Below, piece by piece: positions 1 to 6,298 of a stretch of DNA of 11,334 bases; position 1 is the stretch's first letter; the number at the start of each line of letters is the position of its first letter. The translations under genes and the position numbers were made by a program. The notes beneath the pieces were generated by a model, which saw only the letters and a list, made by a program, of their open reading frames with translations, was not told the DNA's origin and ran no database searches. Source of the DNA: Candidatus Bathyarchaeota archaeon (lineage in GTDB: Archaea > Thermoproteota > Bathyarchaeia > 40CM-2-53-6 > RBG-13-38-9). The DNA lies in NCBI GenBank assembly GCA_030671315.1, contig DAOUZW010000021.1, positions 1 through 11,334 on the forward strand. The letters run 5' to 3'.

Positions 1-123
1 TGCATAGTATGTGCTAAATATTTTTTCAGATGAGAATAGTGAGTCTTTTTTGCAATAGCCATGATGATAGGCAAAGCTATAAGGACTTTTAACTCTTAGC
101 AGAGCAAACTCAAGGTTGATTGT

Positions 124-318
124 ATGGGAAGAAAGTTTGGAGGTCGCTGGCAATCAGGCGGTCCTAAAGGCGAGAAGAGACAGAAAACGTTGACATGCCT
201 AAAATGTAACAAACCTTTCCCACTATCCGAATTCGCCAATCACGTTAAAGAATGTAAAGTTGACTCTGAGAAAAAACCAGAAGGTAAAGTTGACTCTGAG
301 AAAAAACCATCAACTTGA
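124..318 (+). CDS. Small C2HC zinc-finger protein with duplicated basic tail
   Basis: A 64-residue protein. Residues 1-22 are Gly/Arg/Lys-rich. A zinc-binding set follows: C25, C28, H40 and C44, spaced CX2CX11HX3C as in single C2HC/C2H2-like fingers. The tail (45-64) is two copies of KVDSEKKP ten residues apart, encoded by an exact 26-bp DNA repeat. The basic arm plus finger suggests nucleic acid or ribosome binding, but that is inference and no named family is assigned. The start is the first ATG in frame. No strong Shine-Dalgarno motif is visible, and a TATA-like ctataagg lies about 40 bp upstream. The DNA downstream in the same frame shows stop-broken open stretches, so the protein could be the surviving N-terminal part of a longer ancestor. 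The regular Cys/His spacing makes a real gene likely. Confidence 0.65.
   Translation: MGRKFGGRWQSGGPKGEKRQKTLTCLKCNKPFPLSEFANHVKECKVDSEKKPEGKVDSEKKPST
254..309 (+). repeat. Tandem 26-bp exact duplication inside zinc-finger gene
   Basis: The 26-bp unit at 254-279 recurs exactly at 284-309, a period of 30 bp, so the frame is kept and ten residues are duplicated (KVDSEKKP plus two linker residues). The absence of any silent difference between copies implies a recent duplication or slippage event. Confidence 0.9.
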
Positions 319-594
319 GAGAATATCATCTTTTAAGACACTACACTTGCTACACCCGAAAGAAACGTCATAGTTCACATTAAAGAAACATTCCCAGTAA
401 CTAAATAAAGGGGAGAAGACAATAATTACGCTACGTATTCTGGCAAAGAAAGATGGTCATGTGAGAAATCTTTCAGAGTAAGAGACGTATTCCGATAAGA
501 AACTTGCTAATAGGATGAAGAAGTCGATCCTGAGATTTCATAGAGACCGTCTTAGCTAACAAGTTTCAACAGAAAGTAACTGGATTTAGAACAA
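319..594. other. Region without an intact gene; stop-interrupted frames
   Basis: No intact frame of useful length is present. In the frame continuing from the zinc-finger gene, 337-405 (23 codons) and 409-495 (29 codons) are open and protein-like but bounded by TAA codons at 334, 406 and 496, and further stops follow to 577. In another frame, 401-559 is open apart from one TAA at 479. The two stretches overlap, so at most one can be ancient coding sequence. It reads as possible gene decay or plain A/T-rich spacer. No RNA gene was recognised. Confidence 0.25.
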
Positions 595-825
595 ATGGAG
601 TTAATAATCTTGACAAATAATTCATCTAAAGGTCCTGAAGAGAATATTCCTTATTCATTTCTCTACGAGCGGCATTTAATCGAAAAGACAATGGAGCAGG
701 CTTTAAAGATCAAGCCAAACACGGCGGACATAATTGATTTAATGCCTAAGAAATATCCTGTTGTCCTCCATAAACCTCCTTACAAAACTATGCTGGATAT
801 TTTACGCGAAAAGAAACGCATTTGA
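595..825 (+). CDS. Hypothetical 76-residue protein
   Basis: An open frame of 76 codons from the first ATG. The product is mixed hydrophilic, with a short hydrophobic start (MELIILTN), a central acidic/basic helix-like stretch (about residues 23-40), a proline-containing segment near KKYPVVLHKPPYK (52-64) and a basic C-terminus. There is no signal peptide, membrane span or Cys/His motif, and I do not recognise the family. No Shine-Dalgarno motif precedes the ATG. The gene is flanked on both sides by DNA with broken frames and could itself be a fragment of a degraded gene. Amino-acid composition is protein-like, which is the only positive evidence. Confidence 0.35.
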   Translation: MELIILTNNSSKGPEENIPYSFLYERHLIEKTMEQALKIKPNTADIIDLMPKKYPVVLHKPPYKTMLDILREKKRI

Positions 826-844
826 AGACTTAAGGCACTAAAAT

Positions 845-872
845 AGCGATCGCTTAACTTATTAAGGTCGCT
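845..872. other. Possible stem-loop with a 10-bp palindrome
   Basis: AGCGATCGCT at 845-854 is a perfect palindrome. Alternatively AGCGA (845-849) can pair with TCGCT (868-872) around an inner CTTAA/TTAAG stem (853-857 with 862-866, loop CTTA). It begins 20 bp after the 76-codon frame ends. No T-run follows, so it is not an obvious terminator. An operator or transcript structure is equally possible. Confidence 0.35.
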
Positions 873-896
873 CAGTTCTATAAACAGGAAAGGTGA

Positions 897-1052
897 ATCA
901 GTGATACTAGTTTCTTAGCATCGCTGAAGAACAAATGATCTCTAACGCAGCACATTCCGTACAGATATCAACGTGAAACTGAATTATCGATCTTACAATT
1001 GGTCGTTTTTTCGGATAAACACAAGAGACTTACGGCTTTTGTTGCAAAATAA
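897..1052 (+). pseudogene. Possible gene remnant upstream of the helicase
   Basis: A 51-codon frame broken by one TGA at 936-938 and ended by TAA at 1050-1052. The second part (939-1049, 37 codons) is protein-like, including the run LSILQLVVFSDKHKRLTAF. No start codon or ribosome site fits it. It may be the 3' end of a decayed gene; chance in A/T-rich DNA cannot be excluded. The rest of 826-1067 holds only the possible stem-loop and the helicase ribosome site. Confidence 0.2.
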
Positions 1053-1053
1053 T

Positions 1054-1058
1054 GGTGA
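1054..1058 (+). promoter_or_regulatory. GGTGA ribosome binding site of the helicase
   Basis: GGTGA, the usual archaeal Shine-Dalgarno core, lies 9 nt before the ATG at 1068. It supports that ATG as the start. Confidence 0.6.
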
Positions 1059-1067
1059 AACAAACTA

Positions 1068-2198
1068 ATGAATAATTTCGAAAATATGGGATTAAGTCCA
1101 GAAATTTTAGATGCACTTGATGATCTCGGATTTCAAAGGCCTTACCCAATCCAAGAACAAGTAATTCCTCTCCTATGGAGTGGAAGTGACATAATTGGAC
1201 AAGCTCATACAGGCACTGGAAAAACCGCGGCTTTTGGGCTTCCAATTCTAGAGATAGTTAATGAGAATAATCCCAATGTTCAAGCATTAATAGTTGTTCC
1301 AACACGGGAACTCGCAGTACAGGTTGCAGAAGACATAAACTCCTATGGTAAAAAGACTAACAAACATGCTTTAGCATTATACGGCGGTGTATCAAAATAC
1401 GTTCAACTTGAAGCAATGAAGAATAACCCATTAATTATTGTCGGCACACCAGGTCGACTTCTAGACCATCTGGATGGCGGATCACTGGTATTAGATGATG
1501 TTTTGTGTGTCGTTCTAGATGAAGCAGACAGATTGTTAGAAATGGGTTTTATCGAAGATGTTGAATTGATACTGAAATCTATTAAAGGAAAACATCAAAC
1601 AGCACTTTTCTCAGCTACTATTCCCAAAAGTGTATTGAAACTCGCTAGGCGATACATGAATAATCCTCGTGAGGTTCTAATAGAATCTGACGATCTCAAT
1701 GTCAAGGAGATTGAACAATATTACGTTACTACCGATTCGAGAACGAAATCCAAGTCACTTATGAAACTTCTACATCGCGAGAAAATAGATCGCGCCATAT
1801 TGTTTTGTCGGACCAAGAGGGATACATTTCAGATAAACGAAATGCTACGCTCAAGAGGCTTTTCTTCGGTGGTCATAAACGGGAATCTCACCCAAAATCA
1901 ACGTGATTGGGCCATGAACAAATTTGTAAATGGTCGACGTCGAATACTCGTCGCGACAGACTTAGCAGGCAGAGGTTTAGACATAGATGGAATAACTCAT
2001 ATCATAAATTTGGATGTTCCTCAAGATCCATACAATTACTTCCATAGGATAGGTAGAACAGGGCGAGCTGGCAAGAAAGGGATCGCCATAACCCTAGTTT
2101 CTCCAGAACAGCGCTCAAATTTTAAAAAAATACAAGAAATCGGTGGTAACACAATCGAGAAAGCTCCAGAGTTGGTTAACACAAGGATCGCGCGCTAA
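1068..2198 (+). CDS. DEAD-box ATP-dependent RNA helicase (minimal core)
   Basis: A 376-residue superfamily 2 helicase that uses ATP to unwind short RNA duplexes or remodel RNA-protein complexes in the cytoplasm. All signature motifs are present in order: Q motif (GFQRPYPIQ, 21-29), motif I AHTGTGKT (46-53), Ia PTREL (78-82), GG (106-107), Ib TPGR (127-130), II DEAD (151-154), III SAT (182-184), IV ILFCRTKR (244-251), V ATDLAGRGLDI (296-306) and VI HRIGRTGR (326-333). The protein ends about 40 residues after motif VI, so it lacks the basic or RNA-binding tails of bacterial CsdA/DbpA types and resembles the short archaeal and eIF4A-like form. GGTGA lies 9 nt before the ATG. The gene stands alone and converges on the OB-fold gene. 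The RNA substrate cannot be told from sequence. Confidence 0.97.
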   Translation: MNNFENMGLSPEILDALDDLGFQRPYPIQEQVIPLLWSGSDIIGQAHTGTGKTAAFGLPILEIVNENNPNVQALIVVPTRELAVQVAEDINSYGKKTNKHALALYGGVSKYVQLEAMKNNPLIIVGTPGRLLDHLDGGSLVLDDVLCVVLDEADRLLEMGFIEDVELILKSIKGKHQTALFSATIPKSVLKLARRYMNNPREVLIESDDLNVKEIEQYYVTTDSRTKSKSLMKLLHREKIDRAILFCRTKRDTFQINEMLRSRGFSSVVINGNLTQNQRDWAMNKFVNGRRRILVATDLAGRGLDIDGITHIINLDVPQDPYNYFHRIGRTGRAGKKGIAITLVSPEQRSNFKKIQEIGGNTIEKAPELVNTRIAR

Positions 2199-2210
2199 TT
2201 AGTGTTAACC
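2174..2210. repeat. 9-bp inverted repeat spanning the helicase stop codon
   Basis: GGTTAACAC (2174-2182) and GTGTTAACC (2202-2210) are perfect inverted copies with a 19-nt loop that contains the TAA stop (2196-2198). It lies in the 55-bp gap between convergent genes and could form a 3'-end hairpin in transcripts from either strand. No T-run follows directly. Confidence 0.55.
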
Positions 2211-2253
2211 GTCCTAACTCGAGAATCTTGAAACATCTAAAGGTATAAGGTAT

Positions 2254-2955
2254 TCACTTTGGATGGGCTTTGATTACCTTCAGTTTTCCGGCTTTACCAA
2301 CACTTACTTGAAGTTCTCCTCTAAAGGTCCTTATCCGGCCATTCTCAATTTGAATTGTGTCGCCAATTGAGACCATGTTTATTTGGTTGTTCCAAAGTGG
2401 CATCTTTAGGGATCCAGTGTCATCGGAGATTGTTGAGGTTGATAGGCCAAGAGGATTATTACCGAATCTGGAATAAACTGTCCTGGCGATTGGTTTCTTA
2501 ACAACCTTAGCTTTTAGATTGACCCATTTAACTTCTGAATTTACATCTTTGATCTTCATGTCAATTGGTTTCAATTTGTTAATTTTACTTACTACATCGC
2601 TGTCTTTCCATGGAATTTTTTCAAGATCGATTTCTGTCATATGTTTTAATGTTGCCTTAGTAAGACGTAGTTGTGTGACCACTTTTTGATTTTGTGTTAC
2701 AAGAAAGACGCCATCGTTCTCTGTCTTTTGTCGGCATTCGATAACCATATCTTTACAGGATGATTTCTCATTTGACCATGCATCAAGAAAGGATTCGAAG
2801 AATTTGCGTGTTTCAATCTTATATTTTTTTGAAATCCAGATCAAATACCATAGACGTGTCATTTCAGGCATAGACTGTCGTTGGCCAGTGGGTCTACCAC
2901 GTCCGTCGTGTAATAATTCTCTTCGTAGTACACGTAAGCTCTTCAACAAGATCAT
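2254..2955 (-). CDS. OB-fold (RPA-like) single-stranded nucleic acid binding protein
   Basis: A 233-residue protein. The C-terminal part (about 133-229) matches the archaeal RPA/SSB OB-fold pattern: a first strand around VKWVNLKAKVV, a DDTGSLKMPLW strand (179-188) as in the DxTG(x)I/L...W feature of RPA OB-folds, then IGDTIQIENGRIRTFRGELQVSVGKAG, the usual GD.V.i.na....f.G.lql..g ending. Residues 1-130 are basic and helical-looking, with RxGRP near residues 18-22 and Trp-rich WYLIW (36-40), and match no domain I can name. There is one OB-fold and no zinc finger. The expected role is binding single-stranded DNA in repair or replication, or RNA. The start is the first ATG after an in-frame TAG 6 nt upstream, and a TATA-like ttataattaa lies about 38 bp upstream. 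Convergent with the helicase; monocistronic. Confidence 0.8.
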   Translation of the reverse strand: MILLKSLRVLRRELLHDGRGRPTGQRQSMPEMTRLWYLIWISKKYKIETRKFFESFLDAWSNEKSSCKDMVIECRQKTENDGVFLVTQNQKVVTQLRLTKATLKHMTEIDLEKIPWKDSDVVSKINKLKPIDMKIKDVNSEVKWVNLKAKVVKKPIARTVYSRFGNNPLGLSTSTISDDTGSLKMPLWNNQINMVSIGDTIQIENGRIRTFRGELQVSVGKAGKLKVIKAHPK

Positions 2956-3268
2956 TTCATACTAGATTGTCTTCCTCTTTAATCTTTAATTATAAGTTTA
3001 GATCGCCATAATGTGACGCTCTATTTAGTTATTCTACAGTGGCCAGGTAGCATTCATGGGAAAAACATTATAAAAATGAACTTGATGCTCCGTTATAGAG
3101 TTAAAGCTGGCTAGTGTAAGGCCTTTGGCCATTGATGCTGATTCAGAACCTGTGACGTTTGAAGATGCCTGCAATAAAATGTTGATGAATTAAGGAGAAT
3201 TAGGTAACTTCTTGAAGAGCGACCTCTGCTGTAATGTAATGACCTATTCATCTGTATGTTGATTATGA
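2956..3268. other. Intergenic region with a short coding-like frame
   Basis: Holds the promoter of the OB-fold gene at its left end (TATA-like box about 2988-2997, minus strand). On the plus strand 3086-3193 is an open 35-codon frame ending in TAA at 3191 that contains a protein-like stretch (IDADSEPVTFEDACNKM) but has only TTG codons as early starts. It may be a gene remnant. Nothing else was recognised. Confidence 0.3.
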
Positions 3269-3763
3269 ATGAGAGAACAAAAGTTTTTTCCTACAACTTG
3301 GGACAATCTAGTAAAAGTGGTTACTTCTATAGTATGGGGGTTAATGGGTTCTTTCATAGTTCTTTTTATTTTCACGCCTGATTCACCTGCGAACCTGAGA
3401 ATTGGGATCATCAGTCTTTTTGTGGTAATTCTGTTAGTGCCATTGTTATGGGCTCCAAGAGGCTACTTTCTTCAGAATAATTTGATAATTGTCAAAAGAA
3501 TAATCGGTGATTTAGAAATTATCGTCTCTAAAAAACCCAAGATTTGGAAATGGACATGGTGGGGCGGCAGACTTTGGGCAAGCGGTGGACTTTACGGATA
3601 TTTCGGAATATTCGTTTTCAGAGGGATTGGTACAGTTCGGGTGTACGCTACAAACAGGAATAATCTAGTGCTTGTAGAAGATGTTAAAAATACGAAGTAT
3701 CTTGTTAGTCCAGAAAATGTTGATAGATTCATGGATTTATTGAATAGAACTTTTGTGACATAG
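3269..3763 (+). CDS. Two-TM membrane protein with PH-like domain
   Basis: A 164-residue protein. Hydrophobic helices at about 16-36 and 43-62 form an N-terminal hairpin, after which WAPRGYFLQNNLIIVKR begins a beta-rich domain (about 63-160). The ending, with IGTVRVYATNRNNLVLVEDVKNTKYLVSP followed by an amphipathic helix ENVDRFMDLLNR, is the pattern of bacterial/archaeal PH-like domains preceded by a TM hairpin (bPH_5/DUF-type families). A Trp-rich segment KIWKWTWWGGRLWASGG (91-107) is unusual and may lie at the membrane surface. Role unknown; such proteins are membrane-associated scaffolds or stress-related. An ATG four bases upstream (3265) is out of frame and stops quickly, so 3269 is preferred. 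No neighbour shares its operon. Topology predicted by eye. Confidence 0.75.
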   Translation: MREQKFFPTTWDNLVKVVTSIVWGLMGSFIVLFIFTPDSPANLRIGIISLFVVILLVPLLWAPRGYFLQNNLIIVKRIIGDLEIIVSKKPKIWKWTWWGGRLWASGGLYGYFGIFVFRGIGTVRVYATNRNNLVLVEDVKNTKYLVSPENVDRFMDLLNRTFVT

Positions 3764-3825
3764 AGCGCGTAGGATTAATCTCAGTTTGAACCTTTCAGGA
3801 AAAAATATTTTCTGTATAAACCATT

Positions 3826-3942
3826 TGGTGCTCCGGGCGGGATTTGACCCCGCTATCAACGACTCGATTGGCCTTCGCTCAATTGCGAATAAGGCCGCTA
3901 TGCTTTCGGCCAGTATTGCTAACCGGGCTACACCACCGGAGC
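3826..3942 (-). tRNA. Interrupted tRNA gene, Glu-type ends, encoded CCA
   Basis: Read on the minus strand from 3942. The acceptor stem is GCTCCGG/CCGGAGC (3942-3936 with 3836-3830), the discriminator is A (3829) and CCA is encoded (3828-3826). The D-arm is GTGT...ATAC around AGCCCGGTTAGCA, and the T-arm is GCGGG-GTCAAAT-CCCGC. Acceptor, D-arm and discriminator match archaeal tRNA-Glu. Between D-arm and T-arm there are about 59 nt instead of 23, so an insert of about 36 nt is present. It contains TGGCC...GGCCA arms, which could be the anticodon stem, and an inner GGCCT/AGGCC + TCGC/GCGA hairpin. No excision at the canonical 37/38 site gives a U33 plus a Glu anticodon, so the anticodon is unresolved. 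G54 in the T-loop is atypical. A multiply interrupted tRNA, a class II tRNA with a 16-nt variable arm, or a tRNA pseudogene are all possible. Confidence 0.7.
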
Positions 3943-3980
3943 ATTGCGTATGGAATGTTAATGAAGCTTAGGAGAAGGGA

Positions 3981-3991
3981 CTTAAATATTT
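3981..3991 (-). promoter_or_regulatory. TATA-like box of the tRNA gene
   Basis: On the minus strand, aaatatttaag lies about 40 bp before the first tRNA base, placing transcription start near 3955-3960 with a short leader. Confidence 0.4.
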
Positions 3992-4068
3992 CCGGTCAGC
4001 ATCAGGTAGCCTCTGTTATGACCTAAATGCGTTTCATTTTGATTGAATAAAACAAGAAATGTTTTTTC

Positions 4069-4344
4069 TTAATACTTAACGGTGAAATCTTGGGATTCTC
4101 CCTTCCATGTCTCAGTGTTGACCTCTAAGTTCTGTACATCGGCTCCAGGAGGGCCTTTCCTACAGAAATTCAGCATTTTTTCAATTGCCTCAGTTTCCCC
4201 TTCGAATAAAGCTTCGACACGGCCATCTTCCAGATTTCTCACCCAGCCAGAAATTCCATGTCTCAACGCTCTTTTTTTAGTTTCATGTCTGAAAAAAACC
4301 CCTTGAACCATGCCACTTATATAAACACGCACTCTGGCTTTCAT
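4069..4344 (-). CDS. acyP: Acylphosphatase
   Basis: A 91-residue cytosolic enzyme that hydrolyses carboxyl-phosphate bonds such as acetyl phosphate or 1,3-bisphosphoglycerate. The full alpha/beta fold is present at the family's usual length. The phosphate loop GMVQGVFFR (11-19) carries catalytic Arg19, and GWVRNLEDGRVEALFEG (33-49) carries catalytic Asn37. PPGADV (65-70) and the closing F..KY strand are also typical. Ribosome site GAGGT (part of AGAGGT, 4351-4356 on the minus strand) lies 6 nt before the ATG, and a TATA-like gatatatttg lies about 35 bp upstream. It is divergent from the dehydratase, with 115 bp between starts. Both catalytic residues are intact, so function is well supported. 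Confidence 0.97.
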   Translation of the reverse strand: MKARVRVYISGMVQGVFFRHETKKRALRHGISGWVRNLEDGRVEALFEGETEAIEKMLNFCRKGPPGADVQNLEVNTETWKGESQDFTVKY

Positions 4345-4459
4345 AGAAAAACCTCTAATTCTTATTGAATCAAATCAAATATATCTTCCCAAAACTATCC
4401 TTTAGAAAAGTTTAAGATTATTCCTAGGAGCCTTACGAAGGATATCGATCTCGAGGTTA
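4345..4459. promoter_or_regulatory. Divergent promoter region, acylphosphatase / dehydratase
   Basis: On the minus strand there is a TATA-like gatatatttg near 4376-4385 and a GAGGT ribosome site (4351-4356). On the plus strand there is a TATA-like gtttaagatta near 4410-4420. The two boxes point away from each other. No palindromic operator was noticed. Confidence 0.4.
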
Positions 4460-6157
4460 TTGAAACTGACATCATCAAAAAAACTCAGAAGCAGAGAAGT
4501 TATCGAAGGAACTGATAGATATGTTCATCGGGCTTTATTCAAATGTGCAGGATTCACTGACGAAGATCTAAGCAAACCATTAGTTGCTGTAGTGAATTCT
4601 TGGAATGAACTTGTTCCAGGTCATATGCATCTTAATGCACTAAGTAAGCATGTAAAACGGGGTATCCTAGAAGCTCAAGGAACTCCAATAGAATTCAATA
4701 CGATAGCACTATGCGATGGAATAGCTCAAGGCCATGAAGGTCAAAGAATGTCCCTTCCAAGTAGGGAATTAATTGCAGATTCCATTGAGATTATGATTCA
4801 AGGACACCAATTTGATGCGATGGTCTGTCTTACAACATGTGACAAAATAAATCCTGGAATGTTGATGGCTGCTGCCAGACTTGATATTCCAGCAATTATG
4901 GTTCCTGGAGGAGCAATGTATCCCGCATGCCCAACATGGGGATATTATAAAGATCAAAAGATTACGATTGGGCAACTCTTTGAAGTTCCTGGTTTACTTG
5001 AGGCGAAGAAAATTACTCCTGAAGAGGCAACATATCTAGAAGAGATAACGCTGCCAGGTGCAGGTGCTTGTGGAGGATTATATACGGCAACAACAACACA
5101 AGCATTGATGGAAGCATTGGGAATGACTCTTCCCTATATGGGAACGACGCCGGCGGTTGATTCGGCCAAAATAAGACTCTGTACAGAAATCGGAAGACGA
5201 ATAATGAGATTGATAGAACAAGATGTACGACCAAGTCATATAATGAATGAAAAAGCTTTCGAGAATGCTATTGCTGTTGATATGGCTTTGGGAGGTTCGA
5301 CAAATACAATCCTACATCTGAAAGCGGTAGCTAATGAATTGAATAATGATCTACCTCTAGAACTCTTTGATGAAATTAGCAGGAAAATCCCGCATCTTTG
5401 TAATATGTCGCCAGGAGGAGTATACAAGATAACAGATCTTCATAACGCTGGGGGGATTCCTGCACTCATGAAACAATTAGGCGATTTATTACATACGGGT
5501 CTTCAAACAGTGAGTGGTAAAACAATCAGTCAAATTGTCGAAGAAGTCAAAGTCTACGATGATGAAATCATTAGACCTAGAACAAATTCCATTCACAAAG
5601 AAGGAGGTTTAGCGATACTACGTGGAAGCTTGGCTCCAAATGGAGCTGTTCTAAAGATAGCTGCCGTAACAGAAAAGATGCATAAATTTAGAGGTTCGGC
5701 AAAGGTCTTTAACAGTGAAGAAGAGGTCATTGCAGCCCTAAAGGCGCGAAAGATCGATGATGGAGATTTCATAATTATCAGATATGAAGGGCCAAAGGGT
5801 GGACCTGGTATGAGAGAGATGTTGATGGCAACTGCAATGCTAGTGGGAATGGGTATGGGTGAATCCGTTGCTCTTGCAACAGATGGTAGATTTTCAGGAG
5901 CCACAAGAGGTCCTTGCATAGGACATGTGTCACCTGAAGCTTTTGAAGGTGGTCCAATAGGAGTAGTAAAGAATGGTGATCCAATCTTTATGGACGCCGA
6001 TTCAAGAAGACTTGACATCGAAATAGAAAAGAACGAACTTCAGGAGAGATTCAGCTCTTGGAAGCAACCTCAACCTAAGATTAAAAAGGGTTACCTTTCA
6101 AGATACGCTCAAATGGTCAGCTCAGCTGATAGAGGGGCCGTTTTTAGAAAGCTCTAA
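4460..6157 (+). CDS. ilvD: Dihydroxy-acid dehydratase (IlvD/Edd family)
   Basis: A 565-residue iron-sulfur dehydratase, the usual family length. It converts 2,3-dihydroxy-3-methyl acids to 2-oxo acids in valine, leucine and isoleucine synthesis. Visible motifs are VNSWNELVPGHMHL (45-58), ALCDGIAQGHEGQRMSLPSRE (83-103), TTCDK with cluster Cys127, GAGACGG with Cys204, GGPGMREM (447-454), TDGRFSG (474-480) with Ser479 as likely base, and the C-terminal YAQMVSSADRGAVF. The first motif has PGH, as in E. coli IlvD, not the PCN of the oxygen-stable [2Fe-2S] type, so an oxygen-sensitive [4Fe-4S] cluster is inferred. GGAM (150-153) replaces the usual GGPM. The only start in the open region before residue 57 is TTG at 4460; GAGGT sits just 2 nt upstream, which is unusually close. 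No other branched-chain genes are nearby, so a related sugar-acid dehydratase is the alternative. Confidence 0.92.
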   Translation: MKLTSSKKLRSREVIEGTDRYVHRALFKCAGFTDEDLSKPLVAVVNSWNELVPGHMHLNALSKHVKRGILEAQGTPIEFNTIALCDGIAQGHEGQRMSLPSRELIADSIEIMIQGHQFDAMVCLTTCDKINPGMLMAAARLDIPAIMVPGGAMYPACPTWGYYKDQKITIGQLFEVPGLLEAKKITPEEATYLEEITLPGAGACGGLYTATTTQALMEALGMTLPYMGTTPAVDSAKIRLCTEIGRRIMRLIEQDVRPSHIMNEKAFENAIAVDMALGGSTNTILHLKAVANELNNDLPLELFDEISRKIPHLCNMSPGGVYKITDLHNAGGIPALMKQLGDLLHTGLQTVSGKTISQIVEEVKVYDDEIIRPRTNSIHKEGGLAILRGSLAPNGAVLKIAAVTEKMHKFRGSAKVFNSEEEVIAALKARKIDDGDFIIIRYEGPKGGPGMREMLMATAMLVGMGMGESVALATDGRFSGATRGPCIGHVSPEAFEGGPIGVVKNGDPIFMDADSRRLDIEIEKNELQERFSSWKQPQPKIKKGYLSRYAQMVSSADRGAVFRKL

Positions 6158-6298
6158 ACAATAGTCTGGAATCCTGCTAGTTTCATGTGAGGTATTAGAA
6201 TTCAATCTTAAACGTTCTGTCTTTTTCATGACTTTTGGATAGAGTATTACTTCTTCTATCTCACGTACATTAGCGAGTTTTGGATGAATATCTGTCAA
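6122..6298 (-). CDS. Candidate 58-residue antisense frame overlapping ilvD 3' end
   Basis: A minus-strand frame opening with TTG immediately after an in-frame TAA and ending at TGA 36 bases inside ilvD. The first half (TDIHPKLANVREIEEVILYP) looks protein-like; the part over ilvD is less so. The same frame upstream of the TAA reads from an ATG for 12 codons (near 6337), so a single stop divides a longer frame. No ribosome binding site precedes the TTG. It could be a small gene, a remnant broken by one nonsense change, or chance. Low confidence. Confidence 0.22.
   Translation of the reverse strand: MTDIHPKLANVREIEEVILYPKVMKKTERLRLNSNTSHETSRIPDYCLELSKNGPSIS

Noticed and set aside
254..309. Possible CRISPR or regulatory repeat
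   Set aside because: Only two copies, separated by 4 bp, in frame inside a coding region; explained by a protein tail duplication.
1030..1245. 71-codon minus-strand frame
   Set aside because: Antisense to the helicase N-terminus, which contains the Q motif and motif I.
3786..4026. Two overlapping plus-strand frames of about 60 codons
   Set aside because: They run across the minus-strand tRNA gene and its promoter; their coding appearance comes from the tRNA's G/C-rich stems.
5593..6018. 141-codon minus-strand frame inside ilvD
   Set aside because: Shadow of a strongly supported conserved gene; Ser/Pro/Ile-rich composition typical of an antisense reading.
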